From Eutreptiella sp. 'Long Island Sound 2002' (lineage: Eukaryota; Euglenozoa; Euglenophyceae; Eutreptiales; Eutreptiaceae), in the NCBI GenBank assembly GCA_964036045.1, contig OZ038379.1:68416719-68480718 (forward strand): a stretch of DNA of 64,000 bases, written 5' to 3'. The position numbers and the translations under genes are program-made. This document shows positions 32,470 through 42,888 of this stretch, one piece after another (positions within the stretch are counted from its first letter, which is position 1; the number at the start of each line of letters is the position of its first letter). The notes beneath the pieces were generated by a model. The model saw only the letters and a program-made list of their open reading frames with translations. It was not told where the DNA came from and did no database searches.

Positions 32470-32775
32470 ACGGACTCTAGGGAAGCCCTGGGAACACAAG
32501 GAACATGGTGAACAACATTGTTTTAGTGTAGAAAAGTCCATTGCAGCATTTGCCCCACGGTCTCGGCATGTGAGTCCACAAAGGCCTCGGGGCGTCCACA
32601 GGCACTTTGCCCGTTTTTTGCTGGCCCCCGCCCCAGGCAGTATGCACGTCAAAAGCCTGCTTTAGGAACCTGTTCAGGATCTCAACAATGTTGTTGGGGA
32701 ATATTGCCATGCCGAAAGGCCATGTGTCCTCCGACAAGCGGTCAGCATCCTCCTCCAAAAAAAGGAGCTAGTGGG
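32470..32775 (-). pseudogene. DDE-lineage transposase C-terminal piece, copy E
   Basis: The minus translation LLFLEEDADRLSEDTWPFGM continues AIFPNNIVEILNRFLKQAF and then HTAWGGG. It matches element B residue by residue at LLSLEHDVDTILQN, PFGLAMF, ExxNRFLK and the terminal Gly run. The candidate catalytic Glu codon is CTC at 32681-32683 read in reverse. Only this block remains. It begins beside a C/G-rich run at about 32820-32850 and its continuation past the Gly run is not recognisable. Confidence 0.6.
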
Positions 32776-33044
32776 ATGCAGACACGGGGGGGTGGCCAGG
32801 CCGGGTCCTTGTATGCGAACCCCCCCAGCCCCCCCCCCCCACCCCCCCGGAGTTTTGAAAGATAGTGCTGCCGGGGCGGCCACCAACAAGTGTTCCTAGA
32901 TAAATCTCTCCGGCGCCAATTTTTTTCATACAATGTGTGTATACTCAAAATACTCAAAATTTTGTAGACAATCCATACTTTTTTAAAGCAACAAGAAAAC
33001 TTTTGACCTGAATGAGGGCTATAGGCGCGCTGCACGCCTAAACA

Positions 33045-34225
33045 GCAACCCTAGCCCTAACCCTAACCCTCTCTCTAACCCTAATCAAGACCGAATGATG
33101 GGACCGAACTGGTGGGGGAGGGAACATTAGCTATGACTGGTGAGGGACATCAAGAATGATTCACACATTGATGGCTCCTGTGAAATCAGCTACCCCATCA
33201 CCACGAGGCCCACTTTCAAGGCTTTTGGGACTTATGGGGGGCCAAAATGCCCCAAAATGGGGTCAAAATGGGCTCCTTTCACCCGTTTGTGCACCCCAAA
33301 TGGTCTAGGATGAGGTTTGGGAAAATGTGTTTTTGACCCATTTTTGACTCATTTTTGGTCCGAAAAAAGCCCATTTTCAAGGCATTTTGGGATTTTCAGA
33401 GGACCAAAATCGGCCAAGCTCAAAAGGGTCCAAAAACACTTGTTTTGGTGTCGCACATGGTCTAGGATCATTTTTTAGAAAAGTCATCTTTTTGCCCCTG
33501 CTGGACCCTGTGGACCCATTTGGGCACCCACCTGTTTGGGCTTGAGCTTGCGGCTTGCCGCAGCCCAGTGGGCCTAGGTATTGGGGTCTAGGCGTCCGTG
33601 TGGGCAATTTTGAGGGGTGGAAACCACAAAAAGTGGGGGGTTGCGGGTGGGGTAGGTGCCCTCGGAGTCTCATTTTGAGCCATGTAGCCAAAGATATGGC
33701 CTATTCTTGGTTTGTGCCTGTCGGCATTTGGAGCCTCTGGGGAACTTTTTGGGCCGTTGCCGGGACATATCATGGAGTTAGTGGGCCGCAAACGGCTCGA
33801 TGACCAGGGGAAGTCAAGCCGCACGTGAAGTGCAGCCACCGTTTCCCTTCGTTTGGCCGTTTGGAATATGTTCCGGGGCTGCTTTGCCCCCAAAATGGCT
33901 GTTTTTGGCCCTAAACTACAGTTTTTGAAACTGAGGTCCGCCACTTGCAAATCCCGTTTGCGGCCGCCAGCGTTGAGTTTCTCGCTCCAACTTTCTGTGA
34001 TTGTACTTCACACCCACAGGTATCATCCACCAAAATTTCACTTGGATCTCAAACACCACAAATCAGTTCTGATTTTTGCCCATTTCGCGCGAGCTGCTGC
34101 TTGCTTGCTGCTTGCTGCTGCTGGTGCTAAACCTGGTAGGTCGACCCTAGACGCTAAAAAGGGTTATAAAACCAAAACTCGTTCCACCAGCTCGGTGACC
34201 CTAACCCTTACCCTAACCCTAACCG
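33045..34225 (-). mobile_element. Telomere-repeat-bounded unit, copy 2 (inverted)
   Basis: Reverse-complement copy of 15709-16882, collinear over about 1.15 kb including the TAGGCGTC, GGTTTCCACCCCTC and TTATAACCCTTTTTAG stretches. It is again bounded at both ends by telomere-like arrays, AACCCTAGCCCTAACCCTAA at 33047 and ACCCTTACCCTAACCCTAAC at 34202. It is not surrounded by the 15237-17150 TIR arms, so the telomere-bounded segment is the common repeat unit. Confidence 0.8.
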
Positions 34226-34985
34226 CAACCGTACAACTAACCCTAACCCCCCCTGCCTCCCTCACTCCTCGCTAGACGCCCCGCTTACCCACGGCCACAC
34301 ACGCCCCGACCCCCGGTAGGAACACCCCCCCCCCCGACCCCCGCGACGGTCGACCGTCCCCTATGCCAATACACGCCATTTTGCCTCCAACTTCTCAACC
34401 GCCCATTGAACCTCCCTTAGTGGGCACTTCCTGCCCAAAAGTTTTCGCTTGAAACGACCCCCCCCGGAACATCCCGAAGCTCCCGACAACGCGCGAACAC
34501 TTCCTCAGATGCTCTGCATGTTTCCCGTCGCCTCCTTGACTAACGGCAACACCACACCCCAATATGCTACCCCCCCCCCCCCCCCCTTCAGTCCCTGTCG
34601 TCCTATGCGAGGGCACCATCAACACTGAGTGGATGGGCAAGACGTTGCGTACAACCATGGCAAACAAAGGTGCAACCTTCCCCTAAACAAATGAGATAGT
34701 GGGTCCTAACTCCCCTCCCCTAGACGCCTGCATCCTGAAATCGCCCCACCCAACCATCTACACTCTTCGGTGGTTGTTGATCCTTATACACAGCAAGGCC
34801 CAAAGCCACTGCTTGTGGCGCCCGGAGGATAGGGATGCACCGGGTGGGACCTTGGTGACGTGCGTGACGGGGTAAGGGAGCTCAACGTCCCTCCCAAATT
34901 ATCAGTACCCCACCCATGCACCGAGTGGGGGGGGGGGGGATTTCTTACCGCCGCGGGGCAGATGGCGGGCAGCTGCCACTGGCAG
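34226..34985. other. C-run-rich stretch without supported gene
   Basis: Contains C homopolymers at about 34327-34338 and 34570-34587 and a G run near 34926-34939. A minus frame (34667-34395) is open but gives Gly-rich sequence over a C run and has no support. Confidence 0.35.
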
Positions 34986-34989
34986 CTCA

Positions 34990-36520
34990 TTTTTTGACGT
35001 GGGCCTAACCATCGTCTAACGGGCGTGAAGCCCACGCCCGAAAAGGACGTTGTGGTCTTCCAGCCAAGTGGGTCAAGATCTTGAAGGAGGGGAACTACCC
35101 GGTCGAGGACGATGACAACTCCCACCGCCACGTCCCCGGCCAAACCCAGGTGCCCTCACGTGACGTGCGAGAAGGACACACAGCGCAACCACCTGAACGC
35201 ATTGCAAGATGTCCTTGCGCAGAGAGAGAGGAAGCCGTCCGCACAGCTGCGGCACGCTTGGCTGCCCTAAAGGGAAACTTGGACACGCAAGTGCGGGTAT
35301 ACCCCTTTCCGGCATGCCTTAGGGGGCCAATAGGGCCAGAAAAACCGTGTGGTGTTCTCCCCCACACTCTATTCAGATGATGTTGAAGCAGCTTGTTCCG
35401 GCGGTGTTCCAGTCTGTAGCACTCAAAAACCACCGGCACTTCGCCAGAACGTCGCCCGAAAAGCTTGTTGGAACGACGCCGCAACACATTTTCGTGGTGT
35501 CCTCTTTGTAGATGGAGGACATTTAGCTCAATCGTGACGACCCCCGAGCTGAGCACCTCATCATGCGGTGGCCGGGCTTCGACCACGGGCCCATCTACGC
35601 CCTGGTACAAGAGTTGCAGCAGCATCCTATTGCAGCATTGGAGGTTTTGACAGCACTGCCCGACCATCTAGCCGGCCATAGTAGTGTCCTAGAGACGCAA
35701 ATGGAGCGCTCAGGTAGCATTGACAACCTATCTCCGGCCCCCGCTCACCGCCAGCATTTGGTATCCACCGTCGCGAGTGCCGCCCCCTCGTCCCCTCCAG
35801 CCCTACTCCTAGTGCCAATACTTGCCCCCATGACCAGAACCAACCCCTCCCTTACCTCGAACTTGTCCGCTTGTTTTGCGGACTGGCCCATGCGCCGCAA
35901 GTAGACACCCCAGCCCCCCAAAGAGAAGCCCGCCCTCCCCCCTCTAATACCCCAAGAAGTCCCCGAAGACTAGCCCACAAACTGCCGCCTCGCCGCACCC
36001 AACCCCCAACTCCCCAGCAGCGGACATGCCGAGGGATATCCCCACACCTAAGCTCAAGCCCAAGGCGAAGGCAAGGGGGGTGTAAGTACAAGGCAGGGCA
36101 AAATGTTTATGTCATTTTTTGCGGGAAGGGGATGTGGGGGATCAAGAACGGCAAGGAGGCCCTGGCCGGGGATGGACCCCCCCGAAAAAGGGAAACGTGG
36201 GTGGGGTTCCTAGGGTATGAGGAAGTTTTTGGTGTGCCGAAAGCCCGCGTGTGGTGGACCTGAAGGCAAGCCAAGAAGCACGTGGGAAAGAAGAGGAAGG
36301 AGAAGAAGGCGGGCGAAGACAGGGAGGGTGACAAGGACGCCGAGGACACGGAGGCCGAGGATGGAAACGGGGATGGGGTGGGGATGGGGATGGGGGAGAC
36401 AAAGGGGATGGGCAGGAGGCAGGTGACGGTGCCCCGGCGGCTAGCCGGGATGAGGGTAAGGGGGTGGGGGTTGCCGGGGTGTAGAGTGAAGGGGTGGTGG
36501 CTGACGGGGTGGTGGTCGAC
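34990..36520 (+). pseudogene. C-terminal exons of another DDE-lineage copy (GTTCCGG subtype)
   Basis: The first exon (about 35060-35380) encodes a helical segment, read across one frame change as NHLNALQDVLAQRE and EEAVRTAAARLAALKGN, like the coiled segment before intron 2 of element B. A GTTCCGG-bearing intron-like spacer follows. The second exon (35512-35904) reads DDPRAEHLIMRWPGFDHG, then YALVQELQQHPIAALEVL, before Ser/Pro-rich sequence and a Pro-rich frame (35871-36263). That frame ends in a compact segment with YKAGQNVYVIFCGKGMWG and WVGFLGYEEVFGVPKARVWW. Gly/Glu/Lys-rich sequence follows to 36520, as in the last exon of B. The assignment rests on layout and composition, not clear alignment. 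Confidence 0.4.
35384..35511 (+). other. Intron-like spacer with GTTCCGGC array
   Basis: Contains CAGCTTGTTCCGGCGGTGTT, ACCACCGGCACTTCGCCAGA and TTGTTGGAACGACGCCG, and ends with a good acceptor, CCTCTTTGTAG at 35501-35511. The donor is not resolved. Confidence 0.45.
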
Positions 36521-36660
36521 CAGAAAGAATGAGAGGTAAGTCCCGGGGCGCCATGCACACCGGTGACAAGACAGGAGGAGTAGCCAAAGAAGGTACGAAG
36601 TGACTAACCCCATATGCCCTTGCCGGCACCCGAACTTACAATGTATGTTTCACTTACCCT

Positions 36661-37907
36661 TTATCCACACTTTGCTTTTTCTCTCGCCTGTGTGTTCTAG
36701 TGCTTACCCGTAGCTTGATCCGGCGGTGTTTTGGTGGTATTCCGGTAAAAACCGATTTGGAACGCAACTTTTTTTCGCACGACAACATGTAAAACAACAA
36801 ATCTGAAAATTCCAGCAGCACAACCTTCAGCTACCGAACAACAATCTTTCTTAGCATGTATGGGTGTGCTTGGTTCGGGCGGCTTGGATCCCATTGTGTG
36901 ACCCGGCTTCGGATCTCCGTGGGAACCTCCCTTGCATCACACAGTGGAGATCGTACATACAGCAGATATGAAGTCTAAAACAAATGAGATGCGGCGCGTG
37001 GTTGAAACACCGGAGACAACCCTTTGCTTAGCAACGGGGGGGGGGGTAAGGGTGGGGGGCAAATGAAAAGGGGACCCACCCACGTTTTGGCTAGAGGTAA
37101 AGCTCTATGCCTAGTCCTATGGGGGGGGGGGGGGTCAACCTCACGAGGTACCTACCCACAAAACTACCAAGACTGCGCAAGGGAATGTACACAAAGAAAA
37201 AATTTCCGGAAACAGGCCAACCTTTCATGCGGCTTAGTCCCATCAGGGGCGAGTGCCTCCACACCCTAGGTGACCGCAGCCCCATGGGCCGCGCTGCGGA
37301 AAGGCCAAGGGGTGCACCAACTGTTCTTGCCACTCCATCATCTCCTACAAGCGCACCCCTGCCAAGCGTCTGTAGACCACCGACACGGAATGTGAGCGTA
37401 GGAGTGTCGAGGGCCCCCAACAAACTTTCCTTGGGTACCACAACGGTGTGCCAAAAGCTGCGGCATCACGTCAACTTATTTAGCTTTTGCGTGCTGTGCA
37501 TACACAGGTTAGCGCAAAAACATGCCGTCGGCGTGGCCTCATGCCGTCTCCCCATCCCTTCGCCTTAGTGTACAGGGCACGAAAAGAGGACCCGCACCAA
37601 GGGCTCAAGTGTCATCGCAACTATGCCTACCGTGGCCCTCTTCTCAGGCCGCCGATCTTCTTCGGGGTGTCCGCGCTCTCCGTTGCCCCTTCTCCTATGG
37701 AAATGTCGCACTCCATGCCAACTTGGTGAAGTCCACAGCAAAGAGGCCGTGTGAGACTGCGGACCGTCCCAACGTGTAGCTAGCGCCTTCCCTACCTTGG
37801 TGGAATCAGCACCCCGTGGCTGCGCGTGGACTTGCTGAGCGTTGAAAGCTGTGGCGACCCGGTATGCACTGACCTATTGCCTGCGGCCGCTGATCAACGC
37901 TTCCCGT
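36661..37907 (+). repeat. 1.25-kb tandem unit 1 (intact empty-site reference)
   Basis: Runs from TTATCCACACTTTGCTTTTT to the next TTATCCACAC at 37908 (1,247 bp). Inside are TTCTAGTGCTTACCCGTAGC, a CCGG-palindrome tract, the GGATCTCCATTGTGTG and GGATCTCCGTGGGAACC pair, a long G run and a conserved region of about 600 bp with open but frame-shifting ORFs. It supplies the uninterrupted target sequences for both insertions found in units 2 and 3. Confidence 0.85.
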
Positions 37908-39059
37908 TTATCCACACTTTGCTTTTTGTCTTGCCTGCATGTTCTAGTGCTTACCCGTAACTTGTTCCGGTGGTCTTTCGGTGGTGTTCCGGTAAAAACT
38001 GCTTTTGAACGCATCAATTTTTTCGCACGACGACGTGGAAAACGACGAACCTGAAAATTCCAGCAGCGCACCCTTCGGCTAGCAAACAACATACTTTCCC
38101 CGCATGCATGGGCGTGCTTGGTTGGGGCGGCTTGGATCTCCATTGTGTGAACCGGCTTTGGATCTCCATGGGAACCGGCTTTGCATCACACAGTGGAGAT
38201 GGTACATACCACAGAGATATGAAGTCTCACACAAATGGGATGCGACGCCTGGTGGAAACATTGGGGACAGCCGTTTGCTTGGCAACCGGGGGGTGAGGGT
38301 TGGGGGGCAAATGAGAAGGGGACCCACCCACGCTTTGGCTAGAGGCAAAGCTTTGAGCCCAAGACTATGGGCGGGGGGGGGGGGGGTCGACCTCACGAGG
38401 TACCGACCAAAAAAAAACGACCACGACGGCATAAGGGAATGTACACAAAGAAAAATTTGCGGAAAGCGGGCAATCTTTCATGCGCCTCAGTCCCATCAGC
38501 GGCGAGTACCTCCACACCCTATGTAACCGCGCCCCCTTCGGCCGCGCTGCGGTAAGGCCAGGGGGTGCACCCACCGTTGTTGTGCCCTCAACACTCCTCC
38601 GCTCACATTGCGTGTCGGTGGTCTACAAACTGTGGGCAGGGATGCTCTTGTCGGAGATGATGGAGTACCCAACAGAGTTTCCTTGGGTACGGCAATGGTG
38701 TTCCAAAAGCTGCGAAATGCGGTTAACTTATTCAGGTTTTGCGCGCTGTGCACACACGGGTTGGCACAAAAACATGCCATCGGCGTGGCCTCATGCCGTC
38801 TCCCCATGCCTTCGCCTTAGTGTACATGGCACGAAAGGAGGCCCCGTGCCAAGGGCTCAAGTGTCATCGCAACTAGACCTACCGTGGCCCTCTTCCGGGG
38901 CCGCCGATCTTCTTCGGGGCGTCCACGCACTCCGTGGCCCCTCCTCCTATGTAAACGTGGCACTCAACGCCAACTTGGTGAATTCCACTGGAAAGAAGCC
39001 GTTTGAGACTGCGGACCTTCCTAACGTGTTGCTGGCGCCTTCCCTACCTTGGTGCAACC
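37908..39059 (+). repeat. 1.25-kb tandem unit 2, left part
   Basis: Collinear with unit 1 (about 85 percent by eye) up to CCTTGGTGCAACC, where element B begins. The remaining roughly 100 bp of the unit lie beyond B at 44488-44590, giving 1,255 bp when joined. Confidence 0.85.
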
Positions 39060-39062
39060 CTT

Positions 39063-39102
39063 GGTACACGCTAGAAGACCCAATCTCGTTCTAGCCTAGA
39101 AC
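39063..39102. repeat. Left terminal inverted repeat of element B
   Basis: Forty bases matching 44445-44484 in reverse complement with one mismatch at position 15. It contains CGTTCTAGCCTAGAAC, and the motif goes on as further TTCTAGCC copies to about 39150. Confidence 0.85.
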
Positions 39103-39287
39103 ACTCTAGCCTAGATGTTCTAGCCTAGATTAGATCAATACTAGAACGATATAATGTTTACCTAGGTGTGCCAATTTCTTCATTGTTGCGCCGTGCATGC
39201 TTCCTATTGTCCGTAGTGCATTGTTCCATGGTTCCTTCTTTCCCCCTTAGATATTACACATTTCTTTGCAATGAAACGCCCCGCATG

Positions 39288-40045
39288 TCCCCCCTTGCTC
39301 CCTCCTCAACCGGGAAGGATACTTCCCTCTTGTCTAAGGCACTACGGGAGTTGAGTGGGGCATCTACCCTCAAGGATGAGCGGGTGGGCCATTACTTGGC
39401 CTGGGCGGTATCATGCACCCTAGCACGGCGGCATTTCAACAACGCCGTCCAATATGTGAACTCCGCCACTTCTACCCATACCACGGGTGAGGCATGCAAG
39501 GCCGCCGTTGAGGCATACACCGCCTCCCTTCTCCCCCCACCGCCATGTGTGAACTAGTGATCAACACGAGGGCCCCCAAGTCCTCGTGGTGGACCCTCTC
39601 GGAGCTCTACACGCTTCGTAAGTTGGAGTATCACTGCACCGTCCCTAGTGGCCCCTACTCCCGTCCAATTTGTACCGTGCGGGCTTTCCAAGCCCGTTGG
39701 AAGGAGTTGGTCGCCCCGGTGCAATTGGATGACCCCGTTGCCACGGTGTTGCCCAAGGCCACCGGGATCTCATGGCCCTTCGCCTCATGGGTCACGTACA
39801 TTCTCTCCCGGTCGGGCTTGGTGCGGTCAATCAACCGCAACTTCCTGTTGACGTTCATCGTCCGGGGAGATGCCTAGCCCGTGACCGGGGGCAATTGGAC
39901 CCAACTTACCATCTCCTTGGCCAACTCCGACCGCTTGGCCCGCTACCCGGCGGGGCTTTGGGTGTTGAGCATGGCCAATTGCGATCACAAGGCCATGGAC
40001 ACCCTTGGGACGTTGTGGAAGAGCAATTGGGAGGTGCCTTTCGCT
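39288..40045 (+). pseudogene. Element B transposase, N-terminal exons with first Asp block
   Basis: The frame from 39168 gives a helical segment (ERVGHYLAWAVSCTLARRHF and onward) to LLPPPP, where a shift at a C-run (about 39530-39545) moves coding to the frame 39545-40045. That frame holds KSSWWTLSELYTLRKLEYH, a WPFASWVTYILSRSG helix, and LLTFIVRGDA with Asp at 39869-39871. It continues PVTGGNWTQLTISLA, LWVLSMANCDHKAMDTLGTL and NWE. A TAG directly follows GDA; copy A has TAG at the same point. Copy D keeps GDPWADGSW and FVWVIGVAG in the matching place. The Asp in an open beta-strand context is a good candidate for the first catalytic residue of a DDE fold. Confidence 0.6.
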
Positions 40046-40114
40046 CGTTCTAGTTTTGATCTAGTTGGCCTGGAACGCCGCTCGCTAGACGCTAGATTGG
40101 ACTACACTAGAACG
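40046..40114 (+). other. Spacer 1 of element B, GTTCTAG array
   Basis: Contains CGTTCTAGTTTTGATCTAGT, GGAACGCCGCTCGCTAGACG and CACTAGAACG. It lies between the first-Asp exon and the GGD exon. A GAG/GTGCCT donor-like site precedes it, but no acceptor restores frame in my reading, so splice sites are unresolved. Confidence 0.5.
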
Positions 40115-40130
40115 AACTTAACCATCCCCC

Positions 40131-41237
40131 ATGTCTCGTGTTGGGGTGATTCAAGATATCATCGACACGGGGCTGGTCCAATGGGGGGCCTCCAAGGAGG
40201 AGGCAAAGGTGATCCTCGGGGGGGGTCAACCGTGGACGCGAAGGGTGATCGGGGTTGCCACATGCCCCCAAGTGGGCTCCATGTTCAATGAGGGGATATG
40301 GAATGCCCAAACGAAGACTTGGGAGGGTAGTGCTATCCCGCGGACCATTGAGGGTGATGAGGCCAACTACACGGCCTTCCTCCTTGGGAAGCCTTCCTTG
40401 CAAGCCGCCGGCTGCAGTACGCCGCGCATTTTGTAATTGCCACGTGCCTGGGTGGTCTTGTGCATTTTGCACTTGACAATGGCCATGGGACGCTTGTTGG
40501 GGGAGTTTGTCAACCGGGAGGCTAGGTCGGTCACCCCTGCGCTCCGTCAAGACCTGCAAGTTCTCCTGTCGGAGGGGCGTGCAGGTTGGAGTGTTTATGG
40601 GTCAGCTTCCCCGGACGGGGAAGAGACTGCCATTTTTTTTGACGCATGGCCGCATATTGCTAAGTTCCTCGGCAATAGGCCGAGCTCGGCCAAGTACAAG
40701 GCCATCACGAACATGCTGGACCTGCTGCAGGCCCTCTATGGTACATATGACGGCCCTAACCCATTGAATCGTGCTGCCGTGGCCAGCGATTTCCGGCGCC
40801 ACTGTACTGTCGGAATAGCATCATGGTATCTATTGAGCCTTGAGCATGATGTAGATACCATCTTGCAAAACATTAAGCCATTTGGGCTAGCTATGTTCTC
40901 GGGTGACATTTCGGAAAGCATCAACCGCTTTCTGAAACATGGTCGCAACGAGCACAGCAACCGGGGGGGGGGGGGGGCTGTCGGGTGGAGGGGGTGGACA
41001 GGGTGTCGGGTCGTCAGTGGTCGGCCATCCACAGGGAGGCCAACAATGCATGACATGGTTCTGCATACTTTGACGTGTCGTGGGTTGTGCATGGGGGGCC
41101 GCGGTCACAAGTGCCAAGCTCGGGTAGGGATGCCATGGAGGTAAGGAGGGGCGAGGGCCACATGCAGGCTTCCCTGAACCAGACTATGGAGCAACAAAAT
41201 GGCATTGAAAGAGTTGATGGACGAGGTGCTACGCCAG
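40131..41237 (+). pseudogene. Element B transposase, C-terminal exon with GGD, CILH and Glu blocks
   Basis: One frame from 40131 reads VILGGGQPWTRRVIGV (second Asp replaced: GGT at 40224-40226 where copy A has GAC and copy C an Asp), PQVGSMFNEGIW, PSLQAAGC and then a TAA at 40434. After it come VVLCILHLTMAMGRLLGEFV (CILH at 40461-40472), SPDGEETAIFFDAWPHIAKF, LLQALYGTYDGPNPLNRAA, YLLSLEHDVDTILQN, PFGLAMF, and SESINRFLKHG with Glu at 40914-40916. A G run (about 40964-40976) follows. A short helix ALKELMDEVLRQ closes the exon at 41237 in the same frame, after stops that suggest another unrecognised splice or decay between 41000 and 41195. Confidence 0.65.
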
Positions 41238-41386
41238 GTATATTGTCTTGCTGTGCGTTCTAGCGTCGATCTAAGGAATAGTTCTGGTCTTGATCTAGGC
41301 AGCACGATCGGTCGCTGCACTGTCGCTAGAACGCCACTAGAACGGTTGCCTAGAACGCCGCCAGAACGCTCCTGTGTCTGCTACAG
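41238..41386 (+). other. Intron 2 of element B carrying the GTTCTAGCG array
   Basis: CAG/GTATATTG donor at 41238 and TGCTACAG acceptor ending at 41386 define a 149-nt phase-0 intron. Splicing joins ALKELMDEVLRQ to NAATQALIAQVLEAHKQ as one continuous helix. Inside are GCGTTCTAGCGTCGATCTAA, GTCTTGATCTAGGC, TCGCTAGAACGCCACTAGAA and CCTAGAACGCCGCCAGAACG. Confidence 0.75.
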
Positions 41387-42733
41387 AATGCGGCGACCCA
41401 GGCGCTGATTGCGCAGGTGCTGGAGGCGCACAAGCAGGCACAGCAGGCGCCGGCCGAGGAGGCCGAGCCAAAGGCCCAGCAGGCCCCGAAGGGCAAGCCA
41501 CCCCCCCTCGCCAAGCCCAAGGCCAAGCCTGAGCCCCAACCCCAAGCCCCACATCCACCATCGCCACCCCCTCGCCCCGTTGGTCGCCACGAAGTTGGCG
41601 GCGACGGTCCCCGCGTAGCACCCGGAAGTGGAGGAGGTGCGGGGGGGAGCTCAAAGGGCTCTCGGCTTCCCTCGCAGCCTCCAAGGGGGCCAAGGCCAGG
41701 GCTGAGGCCAAGGTCTCCGAATGGGAGACCAAATTGGCCGCCCTCTGGGCGGGGGGGGGCTGCAGATAGGATCCGCATGGCGGAGGACACCCTCCGCAAG
41801 GCGAAAGGGACGGTTGCGTAGAAGGAGGAGGCGATCGAGGCGCTCGATCGCGGGGTGCGGTGGATGGAGAGAGAGTTGGCGGTGGTGGTGGAGAGGGTGA
41901 AGGAGGAGGAGGTGGACGAGGCGGTGGAGGTGGACGTGGAGGCGGAGGAGATGGAGGAGGGGATCGTGAAGGAGGAGGTAGAGGCGAAGGTGGTGGTGGA
42001 GACACCGGCGAGGGGGGGGGGGGGGGGGCAGTGGCTCAAGGGGATGATGGGGTCGAGGAATGCGGGGGCCCTCCAGGACCTGCCATGGGACCCGCCTGTC
42101 CTGGCTGGCCCCCACCCCCCAAACCTGGACACCCCCCTCCTCGTCGCCCCAGAGAGTCCAGGTTGGACTCTCCGGTTTTGTTGCAACGGGTGCACCATCG
42201 GCTGTTGGGGGCGGGGCGGTGTGTATGGGTGGACGAGGGGGGGGTTGTCCACCTGGACAGGCCCCTGCGCCTAGGGGTGATCAACGGCTGGTGGGGGTGG
42301 CAACGTGAGTTGCCGGGGCCGAGGAAGGGATGGGGGGAGGTCCCCCCCCCCCCCCCGAAATGGGGCCGAAGATGTTCGAGTTGGCGCAAACCAACATCTT
42401 CACCCCCGAGAGGAAAAAGGGGGGGGGCCACCCACGCCAACTGCTAGCGGGGGCTGGGCTTGGGGGGGGGGAGAGGGTTGAGTATGCGGGGAAGGCCTGG
42501 AGCTGGACGCCAACCTGGTCGGCGCTCATGGACTTCGGGGGTTTCAACCCCGAGGCGGCGAACCGGGGGGCGTACGCCGGGGCGGTGCACGGCATCGCCT
42601 CCCGGCCCAACTCCAAGCCCAAGCCCGCCGCAACCCCCGCTGGGGCCCCCACGCAGCCGCACCCCCCCAACCCCCGGGACGCCTTCGCCAAGGCCCTAGA
42701 GCCATCTTTCCCGCCCTGGACCGCCAAGGCACG
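41387..42733 (+). pseudogene. Element B: coiled helix, Lys/Pro-rich exon and unknown domain
   Basis: Starts NAATQALIAQVLEAHKQAQQ, then a Pro/Lys/Ala stretch (GKPPPLAKPKAKPEPQPQ) and Gly/Arg-rich sequence. A Glu/Val-rich helical segment follows in one frame (about 41822-42000), then a segment reading GRCVWVDEGGVVHLDRPLRL and GVINGWWGWQREL, and finally GKAWSWTPTWSALMDFGGFN ending FPPWTAKAR. G and C runs make the frame jump, so the true exon structure is uncertain. Composition suggests a nucleic-acid-binding accessory region, an inference from charge only. Confidence 0.4.
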
Positions 42734-42888
42734 GTATGTTGATTGCGTTGTAGCGTTGATCTAGCGAACCGTTCTAGTCTTGATCCAGCCACCGCCGTGC
42801 CGCCGCCGCTAGAACGTCCCTAGAACGCCGCAAAAACAGTTGCCTAGAACGCCGCTAGAACGCATCTGCATCATGTTTCTGTCTTCAG
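42734..42888 (+). other. Intron 3 of element B carrying the GTTCTAGCG array
   Basis: Donor GTATGTTG at 42734 and acceptor TGTCTTCAG ending at 42888 give a 155-nt phase-2 intron. Joining exons reads FPPWTAKAR then LSACRRVEPTPVGVRVEWRD with no stop. It contains GTAGCGTTGATCTAGCGAAC, CGTTCTAGTCTTGATCC and CCTAGAACGCCGCTAGAACG. It closely resembles intron 2 in sequence, so the two spacers are relatives. Confidence 0.75.

Noticed and set aside
33045-33085. True chromosome end
   Set aside because: TTAGGG arrays are short, internal, and flanked on both sides by unique and repeated DNA.
37000-39094. Conserved genes in the 1.25-kb tandem units
   Set aside because: Frames over the three units shift relative to each other and none stays open in all units; DNA-level conservation from recent duplication explains the similarity.
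42013-42030. Functional poly-Gly tract
   Set aside because: G homopolymers of similar length occur throughout coding and non-coding parts and break frames, so they are more likely a genome property or sequencing weakness.
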